A DNA stretch of 64,000 nucleotides from Moritella sp. 24 (GCF_018219155.1 NZ_CP056123.1:2985505-3049504); one strand, 5' to 3'; shown: positions 35,280 through 44,452, counted from the first letter of the stretch. Notes: generated from the sequence alone by a model not told the origin. Translations and numbers: made by a program.

Positions 35280-35616
35280 CTAGTTGCCTTCCTTAACGGT
35301 TATAATATGTAAATATACATTATTATAATGCGCCATCAAGGTATGGATTAACAAGAGAAAGTTTTAATCGTGATGATTATGGGGGGATAATCACCTTGCA
35401 GATATGTACAAGGTGACTTGTTATTTTAAGCGGACAATTTATCTAACGCAATTATTGCGCCTGAAGGTGGAATAGTCGCGATAACGGGTATGGGGAATGC
35501 AGGTGCGATAACTTGTAATACGAGTAGCGAGTTAAAATACGTATTAAGTAGTTGACGATTACAGCCTATTTTCAACCGCTGGAAATAGGCCTCACTCTGC
35601 TTTCACTGTTGATATA
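35280..35616. other. Intergenic region with promoter of the M14 gene and a short start-less open frame
   Basis: The 337 bases hold a TATAAT on the minus strand (35322-35327) and the palindrome ATGTA-AATA-TACAT (35307-35320) between it and the ribosome binding site of the M14 gene, a candidate operator. On the plus strand, 35430-35555 is open for 41 codons without a start codon (reading ...APEGGIVAITGMGNAGAITC...), which might be a gene remnant. GCCTATTT (35564-35571) and AAATAGGC (35583-35590) form a hairpin at the end of the next minus-strand gene. Confidence 0.5.
35564..35590 (-). terminator. Hairpin downstream of the secreted-protein gene
   Basis: Eight-base arms GCCTATTT and AAATAGGC with an 11-base loop, 26 bases after the end of the minus-strand gene. 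No T-run follows, so it may stabilise the 3' end rather than terminate. Confidence 0.35.
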
Positions 35617-36285
35617 CTACTGACGTTTTTGAATTAATCTCATATTTTTAGCACCTACATCCCATTGGTTCATCACTGAGTAGAAGGCATTTCTTTTACC
35701 TATGGTGTAAGAGATTTCACGAACATCGGTCATGACTGCCTGATAAATTTCATTTAATGTGTTAACATCGATATTACGATCGTTATTATCGATGTTATCC
35801 ATATCAAACACATGCCAACCATCAGGTAATTTTTGTGATTGAGATTGAATTTGGAAAGCATATTCTTTCCAATCTCCACCTTCTAGCGGCATTGTAGCCC
35901 CCACTTTATAAACGTTATATTTCACTTTGTTATATTCACCCACAATATTTAACGTCACGCTCAGTGGATCTCGGTAACCGGGTTCAACAAAAACTTTTAA
36001 CGCTATTGAAGCATTAGATACATTCTTTTCTGTATAGTCACCTGTGAACAGAGGGTCCTGTGAAAATATTCTTGGAATCGTGATCTCTTTGTCATCTTGA
36101 GCAAGAAAGCTTTCTCGAATATAACTGTAGCCGTGATAGCCATACTGTGTTCCCCATTCCCACGTTTTTACATTTCCGTGAGGTTTCACAATATGTTTTT
36201 CTGCGGTTTCAACTTCAGCCATCGCAAACTGTGAAATAGACGCGACACATAACGCTAATGTTAATTTCTTAAGTGGCTTAATCAT
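35617..36285 (-). CDS. Secreted protein of unknown function
   Basis: Protein of 222 residues with a signal peptide (MIKPLKKLTLALCVASISQF, cleaved near AMA-E). The mature part is rich in aromatic residues and beta-strand-like stretches (TWEWGTQYGYHGYSYIRESF, VGEYNKVKYNVYKVGATMPL) and may be a beta-sandwich, possibly binding sugar polymers, but I do not recognise a family. The start at ATG 36285 is chosen over an ATG three codons earlier because it gives the standard basic n-region; both are possible. It is monocistronic, with 410 bases of AT-rich DNA upstream shared with a zinc-finger pseudogene. Confidence 0.75.
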   Translation of the reverse strand: MIKPLKKLTLALCVASISQFAMAEVETAEKHIVKPHGNVKTWEWGTQYGYHGYSYIRESFLAQDDKEITIPRIFSQDPLFTGDYTEKNVSNASIALKVFVEPGYRDPLSVTLNIVGEYNKVKYNVYKVGATMPLEGGDWKEYAFQIQSQSQKLPDGWHVFDMDNIDNNDRNIDVNTLNEIYQAVMTDVREISYTIGKRNAFYSVMNQWDVGAKNMRLIQKRQ

Positions 36286-36695
36286 ATTTATCATCCCTGT
36301 TATTAATTGATATTAAAATAAATAAACTTATACATAACAGAGCAAGAAGAAAGCCAAAATAAACATTAAGTAGACATTTAACGAACAGTACATACAGTTT
36401 AAACGATCAAAACACACCTCTTTAGTGATATTAAAATAACGCCCCACGCCTTGTTTCATCTAGCCTTAACGCATAATAAATCACTCAATAAGAGGTAGGT
36501 CATTAAAATGATAAAACAGGTTTATTTATTTAAAATACAGGTAAATAACAACTTTAGAATACCCCCTCTAAACACCAATAATCAGATTATTTCACCATAA
36601 TGGTGAGATAACTTAGCTTATACTCACCACAATATAGCAAAAGTGGTCATTAACATCTTTATTGAATTATAATCAACAACAAAAGGAACGACTAT
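36286..36695. other. Long intergenic region upstream of the zinc-finger gene
   Basis: AT-rich DNA of 410 bases between divergent genes. One 15-bp palindrome, TCACCAT-A-ATGGTGA (36592-36606), lies 90 bases before the zinc-finger ATG, with another TCACCA half-site at about 36623. It is a candidate operator. No open frame worth calling was found. Confidence 0.5.
36592..36606. promoter_or_regulatory. Operator-like palindrome upstream of the zinc-finger gene
   Basis: Seven-base arms TCACCAT and ATGGTGA around a single central A. The perfect symmetry and promoter-proximal position suggest a repressor site; the binding protein is unknown. Confidence 0.45.
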
Positions 36696-36961
36696 ATGGC
36701 CGGTGGTTTTGCGAAAGACGGTAGCGTACAAGAACAAATTGATGCCACCCTTGACGATGCAGTTAATCTAGCACGCAGTCGACTTCATCATGACAATTTA
36801 ACCAATGAGTGTAACGAATGTGGCATTCTGATCCCAGAAGCGCGCAGGCAGCTATTCCAGGGGTGGAATTGTGCGTAGCTTGCCAAGAAATAACGGATAA
36901 ACAAGAAAAAGCGATTGAGGGATATAATCGTCGTGGTAGTAAAGACAGTCAATTACGTTAA
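36696..36961 (+). pseudogene. ybiI: Frameshifted DksA/TraR-type zinc-finger gene (YbiI-like)
   Basis: The first 52 codons match YbiI-type zinc-finger proteins: MAGGFAKDGSVQEQIDATLD, then C39-x2-C42 in ECNECG, and LIPEARRQ. The frame then runs to LFQGWNCA and stops at 36878. In the next frame, from about 36854, the missing C-terminal part is present: an IPGVELCVACQ segment with the second CxxC, then EGYNRRGSKDSQLR and a TAA at 36961. Restoring a single G after 36851 (CAG-GCT-ATT-CCA) joins the two parts perfectly. So one base has been lost, removing half the zinc site, unless the base is a sequencing error. YbiI itself has no settled function. Confidence 0.85.
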
Positions 36962-36976
36962 TCTCGTTCAATAAAA

Positions 36977-37003
36977 ATGCCCACCAGTTAAACTGATGGG
37001 CAT
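36977..37003 (-). terminator. Terminator for the large lipoprotein gene
   Basis: Eleven-base arms ATGCCCACCAG (36977-36987) and CTGATGGGCAT (36993-37003) with one mismatch. On the minus strand the stem is followed by TTTTTATTG. It also lies just after the zinc-finger pseudogene and may serve both. Confidence 0.8.
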
Positions 37004-37032
37004 GATCTTACATATGTTTTAGTTATGCTTCG

Positions 37033-40000
37033 TTATTCAGTCACTCTCAACACACCACTCCATAAATCACCGAGTGAGTTGTCAGCTAAACCGTTCCATC
37101 CTGTTGTACGGCTAAACAATTTAACACTAAAGTGAATACCATTCGTTTCAACCATCGCGAGGTAATCATGTCCAGTCTGCACAACATCATTTTCATCTGT
37201 GTAATCAAAAATAACTTTAACTACACCCTCTTCATGCATAGACCAAGTCATTGGTGAGCTCACTGCATCAGAAGTTAATACACCAGTACCATCTTGATTG
37301 AATTGATACGTATCAACATCATCAGCTTGGTTTGAGCTATCACCTGTCGATAGCGTGATGCCTTGATCAATAAACCCATCACTGAAAGCAGAGACAAGTT
37401 TACCATCCTGACAAGTGGTAACCGCTTGCTTAAATTCCTCGTAACTACGGTAAGTCAGTGGTGCATTATTTACGTCATCCCAATCAGAATCGAGGTCTTC
37501 ACAAGCCAATATATCGACAGATACATCAACCGCTTTATACGTCGTACTCCAGATTGATTGACGGTTACTATCGTATACTGCAAATTTCAAGTTACCGTTA
37601 GAGTCCTCAACAAGACGCATAAGGTAATTTAATGGCTGTTCTTCACCATTATAAAGCGCTAAATTACCATCATCGGTTATTGCCCATATACGGTTATATT
37701 TAACACCATTACGATAATAACTTGCTGTGTAGTCTTCATTAAAGACATACGAACGCGTTTGAGATGATCCGGTAATACGAATAATAGAATTACCCGCTAA
37801 ATCCATCTCTGGTAATATTCCGCAGCCTGCAAGTTGAGTATTAAAATCAGCGACTGATGCACCACTCGCCTGATATTTAATATCACAGTCATATTCAGAA
37901 CCTTCACTTTGAATCGCTAATAAGCTTGACCACACACTTATATCCGTTGCCAATTGCCCTTCATCATCACGGTATGTCGCTGAATCATAGCTCTTAATTG
38001 ACCACTGAGATGGTGTGCTATCCAATAATGCCCAAATGCTCATGTTGCTTTCTTCGTTATTTTCACCAAACTCATTACTTAACACTACGTTATCACCATT
38101 TACACTCCAATCTTGAGTGTAAGCGGCAATACCTTGTTTATAGACAACAACGGTACCGTCTTCATTAAATACATGATTTCGACTCTCGCCTGAATTGGTA
38201 ATACGGTGGAAATCTTGTGCAACAAGCATCTCTGCTGTAATAGCTTGAGAAACCCCACCACAATCACTTAACGCTTGTTCAAAATCATCAAGTGTTGCAT
38301 TGGAGTCAATATCTCCCGTATCACAAGCTGCAATATCAACATCAACAGCATTCACTAGCGCAACTTTCGCAACATCATTCATTAATACAGCATTATCAAG
38401 TTCGATTGACTCGCCGAGCTTCAAGAATGACCCTTCGATAACCTGATTTTTGTACGTACTAAATAAAATGTATGGACTATCATGCTCCCAGCGATCGTTC
38501 CAACTATCAATCGCACTTTGCGGAACAGTCAGGGAAAGGATCTCTTCACCATTAAGGCTTTCTAACGCCCATGTAGCTGATGCGATTTTTTGTGCTGTCT
38601 GTGTTTCAGAAAAATCAAACGTATAAAAATTAGCAGTATTATCAGCAACTAACTCTACAGCAATATCAGCCCCTAACGAGACGGCATGAACAAGACCTAC
38701 ACTGGGGTTGTCACCAGCAGTTGAATCGCTAATCAGTTCATTCAATGCAACGGCATCTGCACCATCACTCGCGCCATCGTCCCCACGTAAGATCCACGGG
38801 CTATCGCCAGAGAGGGAATAGGTATCTTGATTCGCAGTTAAATTAAGTGAAGCGGAGGTAGCACCTTCGGGGAATATCGTACTGTCATCAGAAAAAAAAA
38901 CATCATCTAGGCTATTTTGAGCAATGTTCAACCCAGTAAGATCAGACATAACACTGTCGATCTTATATGAAATATCGGTATTATTCGTCGGGTAAGTCGT
39001 TATCATCCCATCGGCTAAATCGATAGTATAACCACCAGCCACATTGCTCCAACCAGATGTTGTTAACAATATATCTGACGCCATATTTAACGGCAGCGAC
39101 GCTAATGAATTGTCCGCTCTAATACGCTGATATGTCTCTGTAATGGCAATATCGCCATTAACCACAAAACCATCGACATACAACCCTGAGGCATTATTAT
39201 TAGTTTCCGCTGATACCGTATAGAAAGTACCGCTGTCTTGTATAAACTTAAGCACTTGTTTTACTTCAGAGAGACCAAGCGTTGGATCCAGTGGATCGAT
39301 ATCAAGTTCATCGATAACACCGTCATTATCATCATCTGTATCGGCAATATTACCAATCAGATCACCATCATAGTCAAGCCAGTCACTTGCATCATTAGGC
39401 AGAGCATCAAGTGCATCGGGGATCCCATCACCATCCGTATCCGTATCTAAATCATCTTCGATGTTAAATATCGACACCTGATTATCAAAGTCATCTTCTG
39501 CAGTCGTATCGACAACTTGTTTAATCATATTGCTAACAACAGCAATCTGCTTATTAAATGTCGCACCTTCAGTGTCATCGGCAATAATAGTCGTATATTC
39601 AGCCGTGTCCTCTGGTAACACTTTTGAATTAACAATATTCTCAGCAGCATAATTAACATCACCGCTGCCATTAGCAATGTAATCCGATAATACGTCAGCG
39701 TCTTGTAGTCCAAGGTCACTTGCAATTTTAGCTATTGCAGTTTGTTTTATTGTCGCTAATTCGTCAGCGGTTTCAGTTCCATCTGTATTTTGCTCAATTT
39801 CAATATGTACCAATGTAGACAAAGGGGTTATTTCTCTTTCACCTGGGGGGGCAGACATAATAGCGTTGCTTACGACAGGTCCTCTCGATTCATCCACCGT
39901 TAGGCCGACTGTAATTTTTGCGAATGTAGCATATTGCTCTGGGTTGGCGATATTACTGACATCTAATGTAGCAACACCTCCACTAACGGTATATGCCGCA

Positions 40001-40206
40001 GGTTCATTCGCATCAAGTTGTTTATCACCATCGACATCAAGCCAAACTTGCGCATTTTTTAAATAACCATCAATTACTTTTATATCATACAAAACAGATG
40101 AAGGCGCTGATACCGACCCCGAACTCGTATCATCACTACCACCGCACCCAACAAGTGCAATAGAACTTGATAAGCCTAAAGCTACAACTAGTAATTTTTT
40201 CTTCAT
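37033..40206 (-). CDS. Large surface lipoprotein with calcium-binding and C-terminal repeats
   Basis: Lipoprotein of 1057 residues. The signal ends in the lipobox LVG-C21, followed by a Gly/Ser/Asp linker. Residues about 27-100 look like a beta-sandwich (VIDGYLKNAQVWLDVDGDKQ), seen in other marine surface proteins. Residues about 250-312 are thrombospondin type 3-like, rich in DxDxDGxxD loops (DTDTDGDGIPDALDALPNDA, then ADTDDDNDGVIDELDIDPLD), and should bind calcium. The C-terminal third has three copies of a roughly 120-residue unit, each opening with an acidic Cys segment and containing an FN(E/Q)D-type strand. It is probably outer-membrane anchored and exposed. I do not recognise a specific function. 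Confidence 0.85.
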   Translation of the reverse strand: MKKKLLVVALGLSSSIALVGCGGSDDTSSGSVSAPSSVLYDIKVIDGYLKNAQVWLDVDGDKQLDANEPAAYTVSGGVATLDVSNIANPEQYATFAKITVGLTVDESRGPVVSNAIMSAPPGEREITPLSTLVHIEIEQNTDGTETADELATIKQTAIAKIASDLGLQDADVLSDYIANGSGDVNYAAENIVNSKVLPEDTAEYTTIIADDTEGATFNKQIAVVSNMIKQVVDTTAEDDFDNQVSIFNIEDDLDTDTDGDGIPDALDALPNDASDWLDYDGDLIGNIADTDDDNDGVIDELDIDPLDPTLGLSEVKQVLKFIQDSGTFYTVSAETNNNASGLYVDGFVVNGDIAITETYQRIRADNSLASLPLNMASDILLTTSGWSNVAGGYTIDLADGMITTYPTNNTDISYKIDSVMSDLTGLNIAQNSLDDVFFSDDSTIFPEGATSASLNLTANQDTYSLSGDSPWILRGDDGASDGADAVALNELISDSTAGDNPSVGLVHAVSLGADIAVELVADNTANFYTFDFSETQTAQKIASATWALESLNGEEILSLTVPQSAIDSWNDRWEHDSPYILFSTYKNQVIEGSFLKLGESIELDNAVLMNDVAKVALVNAVDVDIAACDTGDIDSNATLDDFEQALSDCGGVSQAITAEMLVAQDFHRITNSGESRNHVFNEDGTVVVYKQGIAAYTQDWSVNGDNVVLSNEFGENNEESNMSIWALLDSTPSQWSIKSYDSATYRDDEGQLATDISVWSSLLAIQSEGSEYDCDIKYQASGASVADFNTQLAGCGILPEMDLAGNSIIRITGSSQTRSYVFNEDYTASYYRNGVKYNRIWAITDDGNLALYNGEEQPLNYLMRLVEDSNGNLKFAVYDSNRQSIWSTTYKAVDVSVDILACEDLDSDWDDVNNAPLTYRSYEEFKQAVTTCQDGKLVSAFSDGFIDQGITLSTGDSSNQADDVDTYQFNQDGTGVLTSDAVSSPMTWSMHEEGVVKVIFDYTDENDVVQTGHDYLAMVETNGIHFSVKLFSRTTGWNGLADNSLGDLWSGVLRVTE

Positions 40207-40376
40207 GTTTTTATCCCTAACACTTCAATAACAAGAGTCAAATACAAACAAGAAAATGGTAAATACATACAACATTAAAAGAACATACCATCAACACATA
40301 GTAACTATACTAGACATGGATATAGCGCATCGCACGAGATATAATAAACATAAATGGTCATATGACGGCATTTAGT

Positions 40377-40415
40377 GTTAATTTACAGTTAACAGCCAGG
40401 TTAATGGAATGTTAA
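40377..40415 (+). promoter_or_regulatory. Four phased GTTAA direct repeats (ArcA-like site)
   Basis: GTTAA starts at 40377, 40388, 40400 and 40411, spaced 11, 12 and 11 bases, so all face one side of the helix. ArcA of Escherichia coli and Shewanella binds direct repeats of GTTAA-type elements at about 11-base spacing. The array lies 171-209 bases upstream of the lipoprotein start. Redox control of that gene is inference. Confidence 0.5.
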
Positions 40416-40501
40416 CCAAAATAAATTTGTTATATTTAACAACATCAAACTTAACGGGATGAATGAGTGAAATGAAGAGCAAGAGAAGATAAAAAAAACA
40501 T

Positions 40502-40526
40502 AAAAAAAACCCGCTAATGCAGCGGG
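40502..40526 (-). terminator. ackA terminator
   Basis: Arms CCCGCT (40510-40515) and AGCGGG (40521-40526) with a five-base loop. On the minus strand the stem is followed by eight T, which fits termination of ackA transcription 31 bases beyond its stop codon. Confidence 0.9.
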
Positions 40527-40556
40527 CTTCATCATCACTTAAAATTTAAATGATTG

Positions 40557-41744
40557 TTACAATAATTCAACAGACTGCTGTGCAATCACGAATTCTTCGT
40601 TGGTTGGAATAACCATAACAGCAGGTGTACCAGCTTCAGTAATTACGCCACCGTTACCAAATCGTGCTGCTTCATTTGCTTTCTCATCTTCTTTATAACC
40701 GAAGATTTTAAGGTAAGCTAATACTTCACGACGAATTGGTAATGCATTTTCACCGATGCCACCCGTAAAGATAATACCGTCAAGAGATTCAAGCGATACC
40801 ATGTATGATGCAATGTATTTAGCAACACGGTATGTGAATACTTGGAATGCTAATGTAGCGCCTTTATGGCCCTGCTCCATTGCTTCAACAATACCACGAC
40901 AATCACTTGTTAAGCCTGATACGCCCATAAAGCCTGAGTTAGTATTCAGTTCTTTATAAACTTCGTCTTGTGTCCAACCTTTTTTAAGTAAGAACTCAAT
41001 GATGCCTGGATCCAAATCACCGCAACGCGTGCCCATCATTAGGCCTGCTAATGGTGTGAAGCCCATGCTTGTATCAACACTTTGACCATCACGGATTGCA
41101 CATACAGATGCGCCATTACCTAAATGAACTGAAATAAAGCTGCTTTCTTCAACAGGCTTATTAATCATTTTCGCAGCTTCACGGCTAACGAAGTAATGGC
41201 TTGTGCCGTGGAAACCATAGCGACGAATACCATAGTCTTTATAAAGTTTGTGAGAGATTGCGCCCGTAAATGCTTTTGGTGGCATCGTTTGGTGGAATGC
41301 TGTATCAAATACGGCAAATTGTGGTAATGATGGGAAAGCTTGCATTGCAGCTTCAATACCTTTTGCACCAGCAGGGTTATGTAGTGGCGCAAGATCAGAC
41401 AAGTCACGAATTTCGTTTAATACCGACTCATCAATCTGTACTGTGCTAGTGAATTTCTCTCCACCATGAACAATACGGTGACCAATAGCAACAATCTGTG
41501 AAGTTAGCCCTAGCGTTTCGATTAGTGCAACAATACGCTTAATCGCAAGTTCGTGATGGTTACCTTCACCTGTGATAGCTTCTTCAGACTTCTGTCCTTC
41601 ATATTTCCAGCTAACTACTGCTTCAGGAAGGCCAAAACACTCCCCTAATCCACTAAGAACTGCATCACCGGTATTTGAATCGATAACCGCGAATTTTAAA
41701 GATGAGCTACCAGAGTTGATCACTAGTACAAATGAGTTAGACAT
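40557..41744 (-). CDS. ackA: Acetate kinase
   Basis: Cytoplasmic acetate kinase of 395 residues (family length about 400), making ATP from acetyl phosphate and ADP, or the reverse. Signatures of the ASKHA fold are present: VINSGSSSLKFAVID at the N terminus, RIVHGGEKF, the VFDTAFHQTMP motif, RYGFHGTSHYFV, the HLGNGASVCAI strand and MGTRCGDLDPGI with the catalytic-site arginine. The C-terminal GIIFTGGIGENALPIR is intact. The usual partner pta is not next to it on either side. A CRP-like palindrome lies 32-47 bases before the ATG. It has its own terminator. Confidence 0.97.
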   Translation of the reverse strand: MSNSFVLVINSGSSSLKFAVIDSNTGDAVLSGLGECFGLPEAVVSWKYEGQKSEEAITGEGNHHELAIKRIVALIETLGLTSQIVAIGHRIVHGGEKFTSTVQIDESVLNEIRDLSDLAPLHNPAGAKGIEAAMQAFPSLPQFAVFDTAFHQTMPPKAFTGAISHKLYKDYGIRRYGFHGTSHYFVSREAAKMINKPVEESSFISVHLGNGASVCAIRDGQSVDTSMGFTPLAGLMMGTRCGDLDPGIIEFLLKKGWTQDEVYKELNTNSGFMGVSGLTSDCRGIVEAMEQGHKGATLAFQVFTYRVAKYIASYMVSLESLDGIIFTGGIGENALPIRREVLAYLKIFGYKEDEKANEAARFGNGGVITEAGTPAVMVIPTNEEFVIAQQSVELL

Positions 41745-42180
41745 GTGAATATGATTCCTGTTTCAAACTAATTATTGTGACTTGAGTCACTTATATTGTG
41801 ACCCTATTATTCAATATTTTTTGAATAATTCAACTTAATTTTACATTAAGATGATAAACAGCCGACATTTCGTTGATCTGTGACAGTTCTCAACGCAATT
41901 TGTAATAACATGAAGCAAAAATTCTAGCTCAAAACATATTTCCGTACTTTGACCTACAACAATCTTCATCTTAGCAAGTAAACTCAGTATTTCTAGTAAA
42001 CCTGTGTCTATAACTATCTATACAGTACCCCAGCACCATTATTTAATATAAAAACAACCCATTTATTAACTAAGTACATACGCTTACAGAAGCTTACAAC
42101 CTAAATAGTATAAAGTATTATATTTTATTATAAAGTAGTGGCGAAAGAACATAACACGCATATGAAAAACAAGGTCTCAC
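41745..42180. other. Intergenic region between ackA and the outer-membrane protein gene
   Basis: AT-rich DNA of 436 bases separating divergent genes. Apart from the CRP-like site near ackA, and TATAAAGTA-type A/T tracts near 42110-42135 that may belong to the promoter of the plus-strand gene, nothing distinct is visible. No open frame with a plausible start was found. Confidence 0.5.
41776..41791 (-). promoter_or_regulatory. CRP-like palindrome upstream of ackA
   Basis: TGTGA-CTTGAG-TCACT fits the CRP half-site pattern TGTGA-N6-TCACA with one mismatch, and the inner GTGAC-TTGA-GTCAC is a perfect inverted repeat. A further TTGTGA lies at about 41796. It is 32 bases before the ackA start; whether it activates or represses cannot be told. 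Confidence 0.5.
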
Positions 42181-42789
42181 ATGAAAAAACTCTTACTCAC
42201 GTTATTATTATCAAGCAATGTCTATGCAAGTAACGACATCGCTGATAATTTTTCCCATATTGGTTTCGGTTATAAAGCAACAAATTATTCATCTGATGCA
42301 ATGACGCCTTATTTTGGTGATAAATACAATAACGCCGAGGGTAAAGATTTAGCAGGGCTATATCTTGATGCCAGCGCCAATATTGCTGGCGATGTGTTTA
42401 TTGAAGGGTATGCAGATTTCAGCACGAGATTAAGCTCTGATGTCGATAGTTGGTCTGCAGGCGTCGGTTATGTACTTAAACGTTCTCCCACATTGTCAGT
42501 ACCCGTTTCTTGTGGTGTTATCAACTATACCGCACAGAGACAACACCTTACTTCTTTCAATGAAACTGCTGGTTACTGCAAAGTGGGTGTAAAGTCGCAG
42601 ATCGCAAGAAAATGGATGGTCGACCTATCATATCAATATGAAGCCGTCGAAGAGAATAAGAATACGATTGGCTTAAAAAATGTATTCCAGCTTGGTTCTA
42701 GCTTTGGACTCGTTGCAGGCCTTGAATATGCCAACCGAACCGACAGCGAGTTTAGCTATAACTTAGGCGTTCAGTTCTCATTTGAATAA
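42181..42789 (+). CDS. Outer-membrane beta-barrel protein
   Basis: Exported protein of 202 residues with a short signal peptide (MKKLLLTLLLSSNVYA-S). The mature chain alternates polar and hydrophobic residues in strands (HIGFGYKATNY, VFIEGYADFSTRL, WSAGVGYVLKRS, GLVAGLEYANRTD, YNLGVQFSFE), as in eight-stranded barrels, and ends near a strand with Phe in the last positions. Two cysteines (SCGVINY, GYCKVGV) may pair. It resembles small OmpA-like or OmpW-like barrels, but I do not assign a family. AAGG lies nine bases before the ATG. Confidence 0.78.
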   Translation: MKKLLLTLLLSSNVYASNDIADNFSHIGFGYKATNYSSDAMTPYFGDKYNNAEGKDLAGLYLDASANIAGDVFIEGYADFSTRLSSDVDSWSAGVGYVLKRSPTLSVPVSCGVINYTAQRQHLTSFNETAGYCKVGVKSQIARKWMVDLSYQYEAVEENKNTIGLKNVFQLGSSFGLVAGLEYANRTDSEFSYNLGVQFSFE

Positions 42790-42840
42790 CGACTCAGACT
42801 TACAAAATCAAGGCATAAAATAGAACACATCCCCCACAAT

Positions 42841-42877
42841 ATAAAGCCCTAGCGAACCACTGTCGTTATGGCTTTTA
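42841..42877 (+). terminator. Terminator after the outer-membrane protein gene
   Basis: ATAAAGCC (42841-42848) pairs with GGCTTTTAT (42870-42878), with partial pairing of the inner CTAGCG/CGTTAT segments, followed by a T-rich stretch. The loop is AACCACTGT. A moderate intrinsic terminator. Confidence 0.55.
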
Positions 42878-43043
42878 TATTACCAAACGTAATATCTAAT
42901 GAATTTTAGTTCCTTTGGGTTCATCAACAGCTAGTGTAATCTGCTGAAATTAGTCCAACCCATTGTTATTGAATAGCTTAAAAACACTGCACAAGGTAGT
43001 GCTATCCGGTTGTTTAAGCTTAAATCATCCACAGGAATTTATC

Positions 43044-44426
43044 ATGTCATTAGTTGTTATCGCTAATTTAGCGATATTTTGTATCCTCATTTATTTAATA
43101 AATGGTCAACAACGAAAGGGTCATACTCTTTCTCGTCTCGTCTTACTAGGCCTAATTTCAGGTAGTGTATTTGGATTATTACTACAGGTTGGTTATGGTG
43201 AAGGCAGTAGCGTCATTAAAGAAACCCTTGCTTGGGTAGACATCGTTGGCAAAGGTTACGTTGGCCTGCTCAAAATGGTGATCATGCCATTAGTATTAGT
43301 ATCAATGATTTCTGCAGTCGTAAAATTAGACCGCTCAGGATCACTGGGAAAAATTAGCGGTTTAACAATTACGGTATTACTCTTTACAACGATGATATCA
43401 GCACTTATTGGTATTGGTATCACACAAGTATTTGGTTTATCAGCAGAAGGCTTAACAGAAGGTGCACGTGAAGTTGCCCGTGTCGCAGTCATTGAATCAC
43501 GAGCAGGTCAAGTCAGTGATTTAAGCATACCACAAATGCTAGTTAGCTTTATTCCTACAAACCCATTTGCAGACTTAACAGGCGCACGCTCAACATCAAT
43601 TATTGCAGTGGTTATCTTTGGTATTCTAGTCGGTATTGCAGCGCTTAAAGTTAGCTCTGAAAATGCGGAGTTAGCAAAACCAATTAATACATTTGTTGAT
43701 GTATCACAGGCTATTGTTATGCGTTTGGTTAAAATGATCATGGCGATCACACCTTACGGTATCTTAGCGTTAATGATGAAGGTGGTTGCAACATCAAGTG
43801 CCAGTGACATTCTTAATTTACTCGGGTTCATCGTTGCCTCTTATGTTGCCATTTTATTAATGTTCGTTGTACATGGCATATTAGTTTCATTCGTGGGTGT
43901 TAAACCTACTGAATATTTCAAGAAAATATGGCCGGTGCTCACGTTTGCATTTAGCTCTCGCAGTAGTGCAGCAACAATCCCACTCAATGTAGAAGCACAA
44001 ATCAACAAACTAAACGTGCCACCTGCGATTGCCAACTTGTCTGCATCATTTGGTGCGACGATTGGTCAAAATGGTTGTGCGGGCATCTACCCTGCAATGT
44101 TAGCAGTGATGGTCGCACCAAGTGTCGGTATTGACCCGATGGACTTTAGCTTCATCCTGTCTTTAGTTGCGATTATTATGGTGAGTTCATTTGGTATTGC
44201 TGGTGTGGGTGGTGGTGCTACATTTGCGGCTCTGATTGTATTGCCTGCTATGGGCTTACCTGTGACGATTGCAGCCTTACTTATTTCGATCGAACCCTTA
44301 ATTGATATGGCGAGAACAGCATTAAACGTCAGTGGTTCGATGACTGCAGGAACAATAACAAGTCGATTATTAAAATCAAAAGAAGACAAGTTAACGGCTA
44401 ACACTGCAGAGCAAACGACGGCTTAA
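43044..44426 (+). CDS. tcyP: TcyP-type L-cystine/dicarboxylate symporter
   Basis: Inner-membrane symporter of 460 residues in the DAACS (SLC1) family, close in length to Escherichia coli TcyP (YdjN, 463), which imports L-cystine. Features are the N-terminal helices, [20 protein letters not shown], the hairpin serine motif [20 protein letters not shown], and the family-specific [20 protein letters not shown]. The start at ATG 43044 is set by AGGAA at 43033-43037; a TTG-start extension of 27 codons is rejected. It is monocistronic, with its own terminator. A dicarboxylate substrate is the main alternative. Confidence 0.92.
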   Translation: MSLVVIANLAIFCILIYLINGQQRKGHTLSRLVLLGLISGSVFGLLLQVGYGEGSSVIKETLAWVDIVGKGYVGLLKMVIMPLVLVSMISAVVKLDRSGSLGKISGLTITVLLFTTMISALIGIGITQVFGLSAEGLTEGAREVARVAVIESRAGQVSDLSIPQMLVSFIPTNPFADLTGARSTSIIAVVIFGILVGIAALKVSSENAELAKPINTFVDVSQAIVMRLVKMIMAITPYGILALMMKVVATSSASDILNLLGFIVASYVAILLMFVVHGILVSFVGVKPTEYFKKIWPVLTFAFSSRSSAATIPLNVEAQINKLNVPPAIANLSASFGATIGQNGCAGIYPAMLAVMVAPSVGIDPMDFSFILSLVAIIMVSSFGIAGVGGGATFAALIVLPAMGLPVTIAALLISIEPLIDMARTALNVSGSMTAGTITSRLLKSKEDKLTANTAEQTTA

Positions 44427-44452
44427 TAAATAACAGTCGCGGTAAACACACG

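Larger units (their letters stand above)
40207..40556. other. Intergenic region between the lipoprotein gene and ackA
   Basis: The 350 bases contain the lipoprotein promoter region, a four-copy GTTAA array (40377-40415) and, next to ackA, its terminator. No small gene is evident. Confidence 0.6.

Noticed and set aside
39238-39450. RTX toxin-type calcium repeats in the large lipoprotein
   Set aside because: The Asp-rich stretch has DxDxDGxxD loops of TSP3 type, not GGxGxDxUx nonapeptides.
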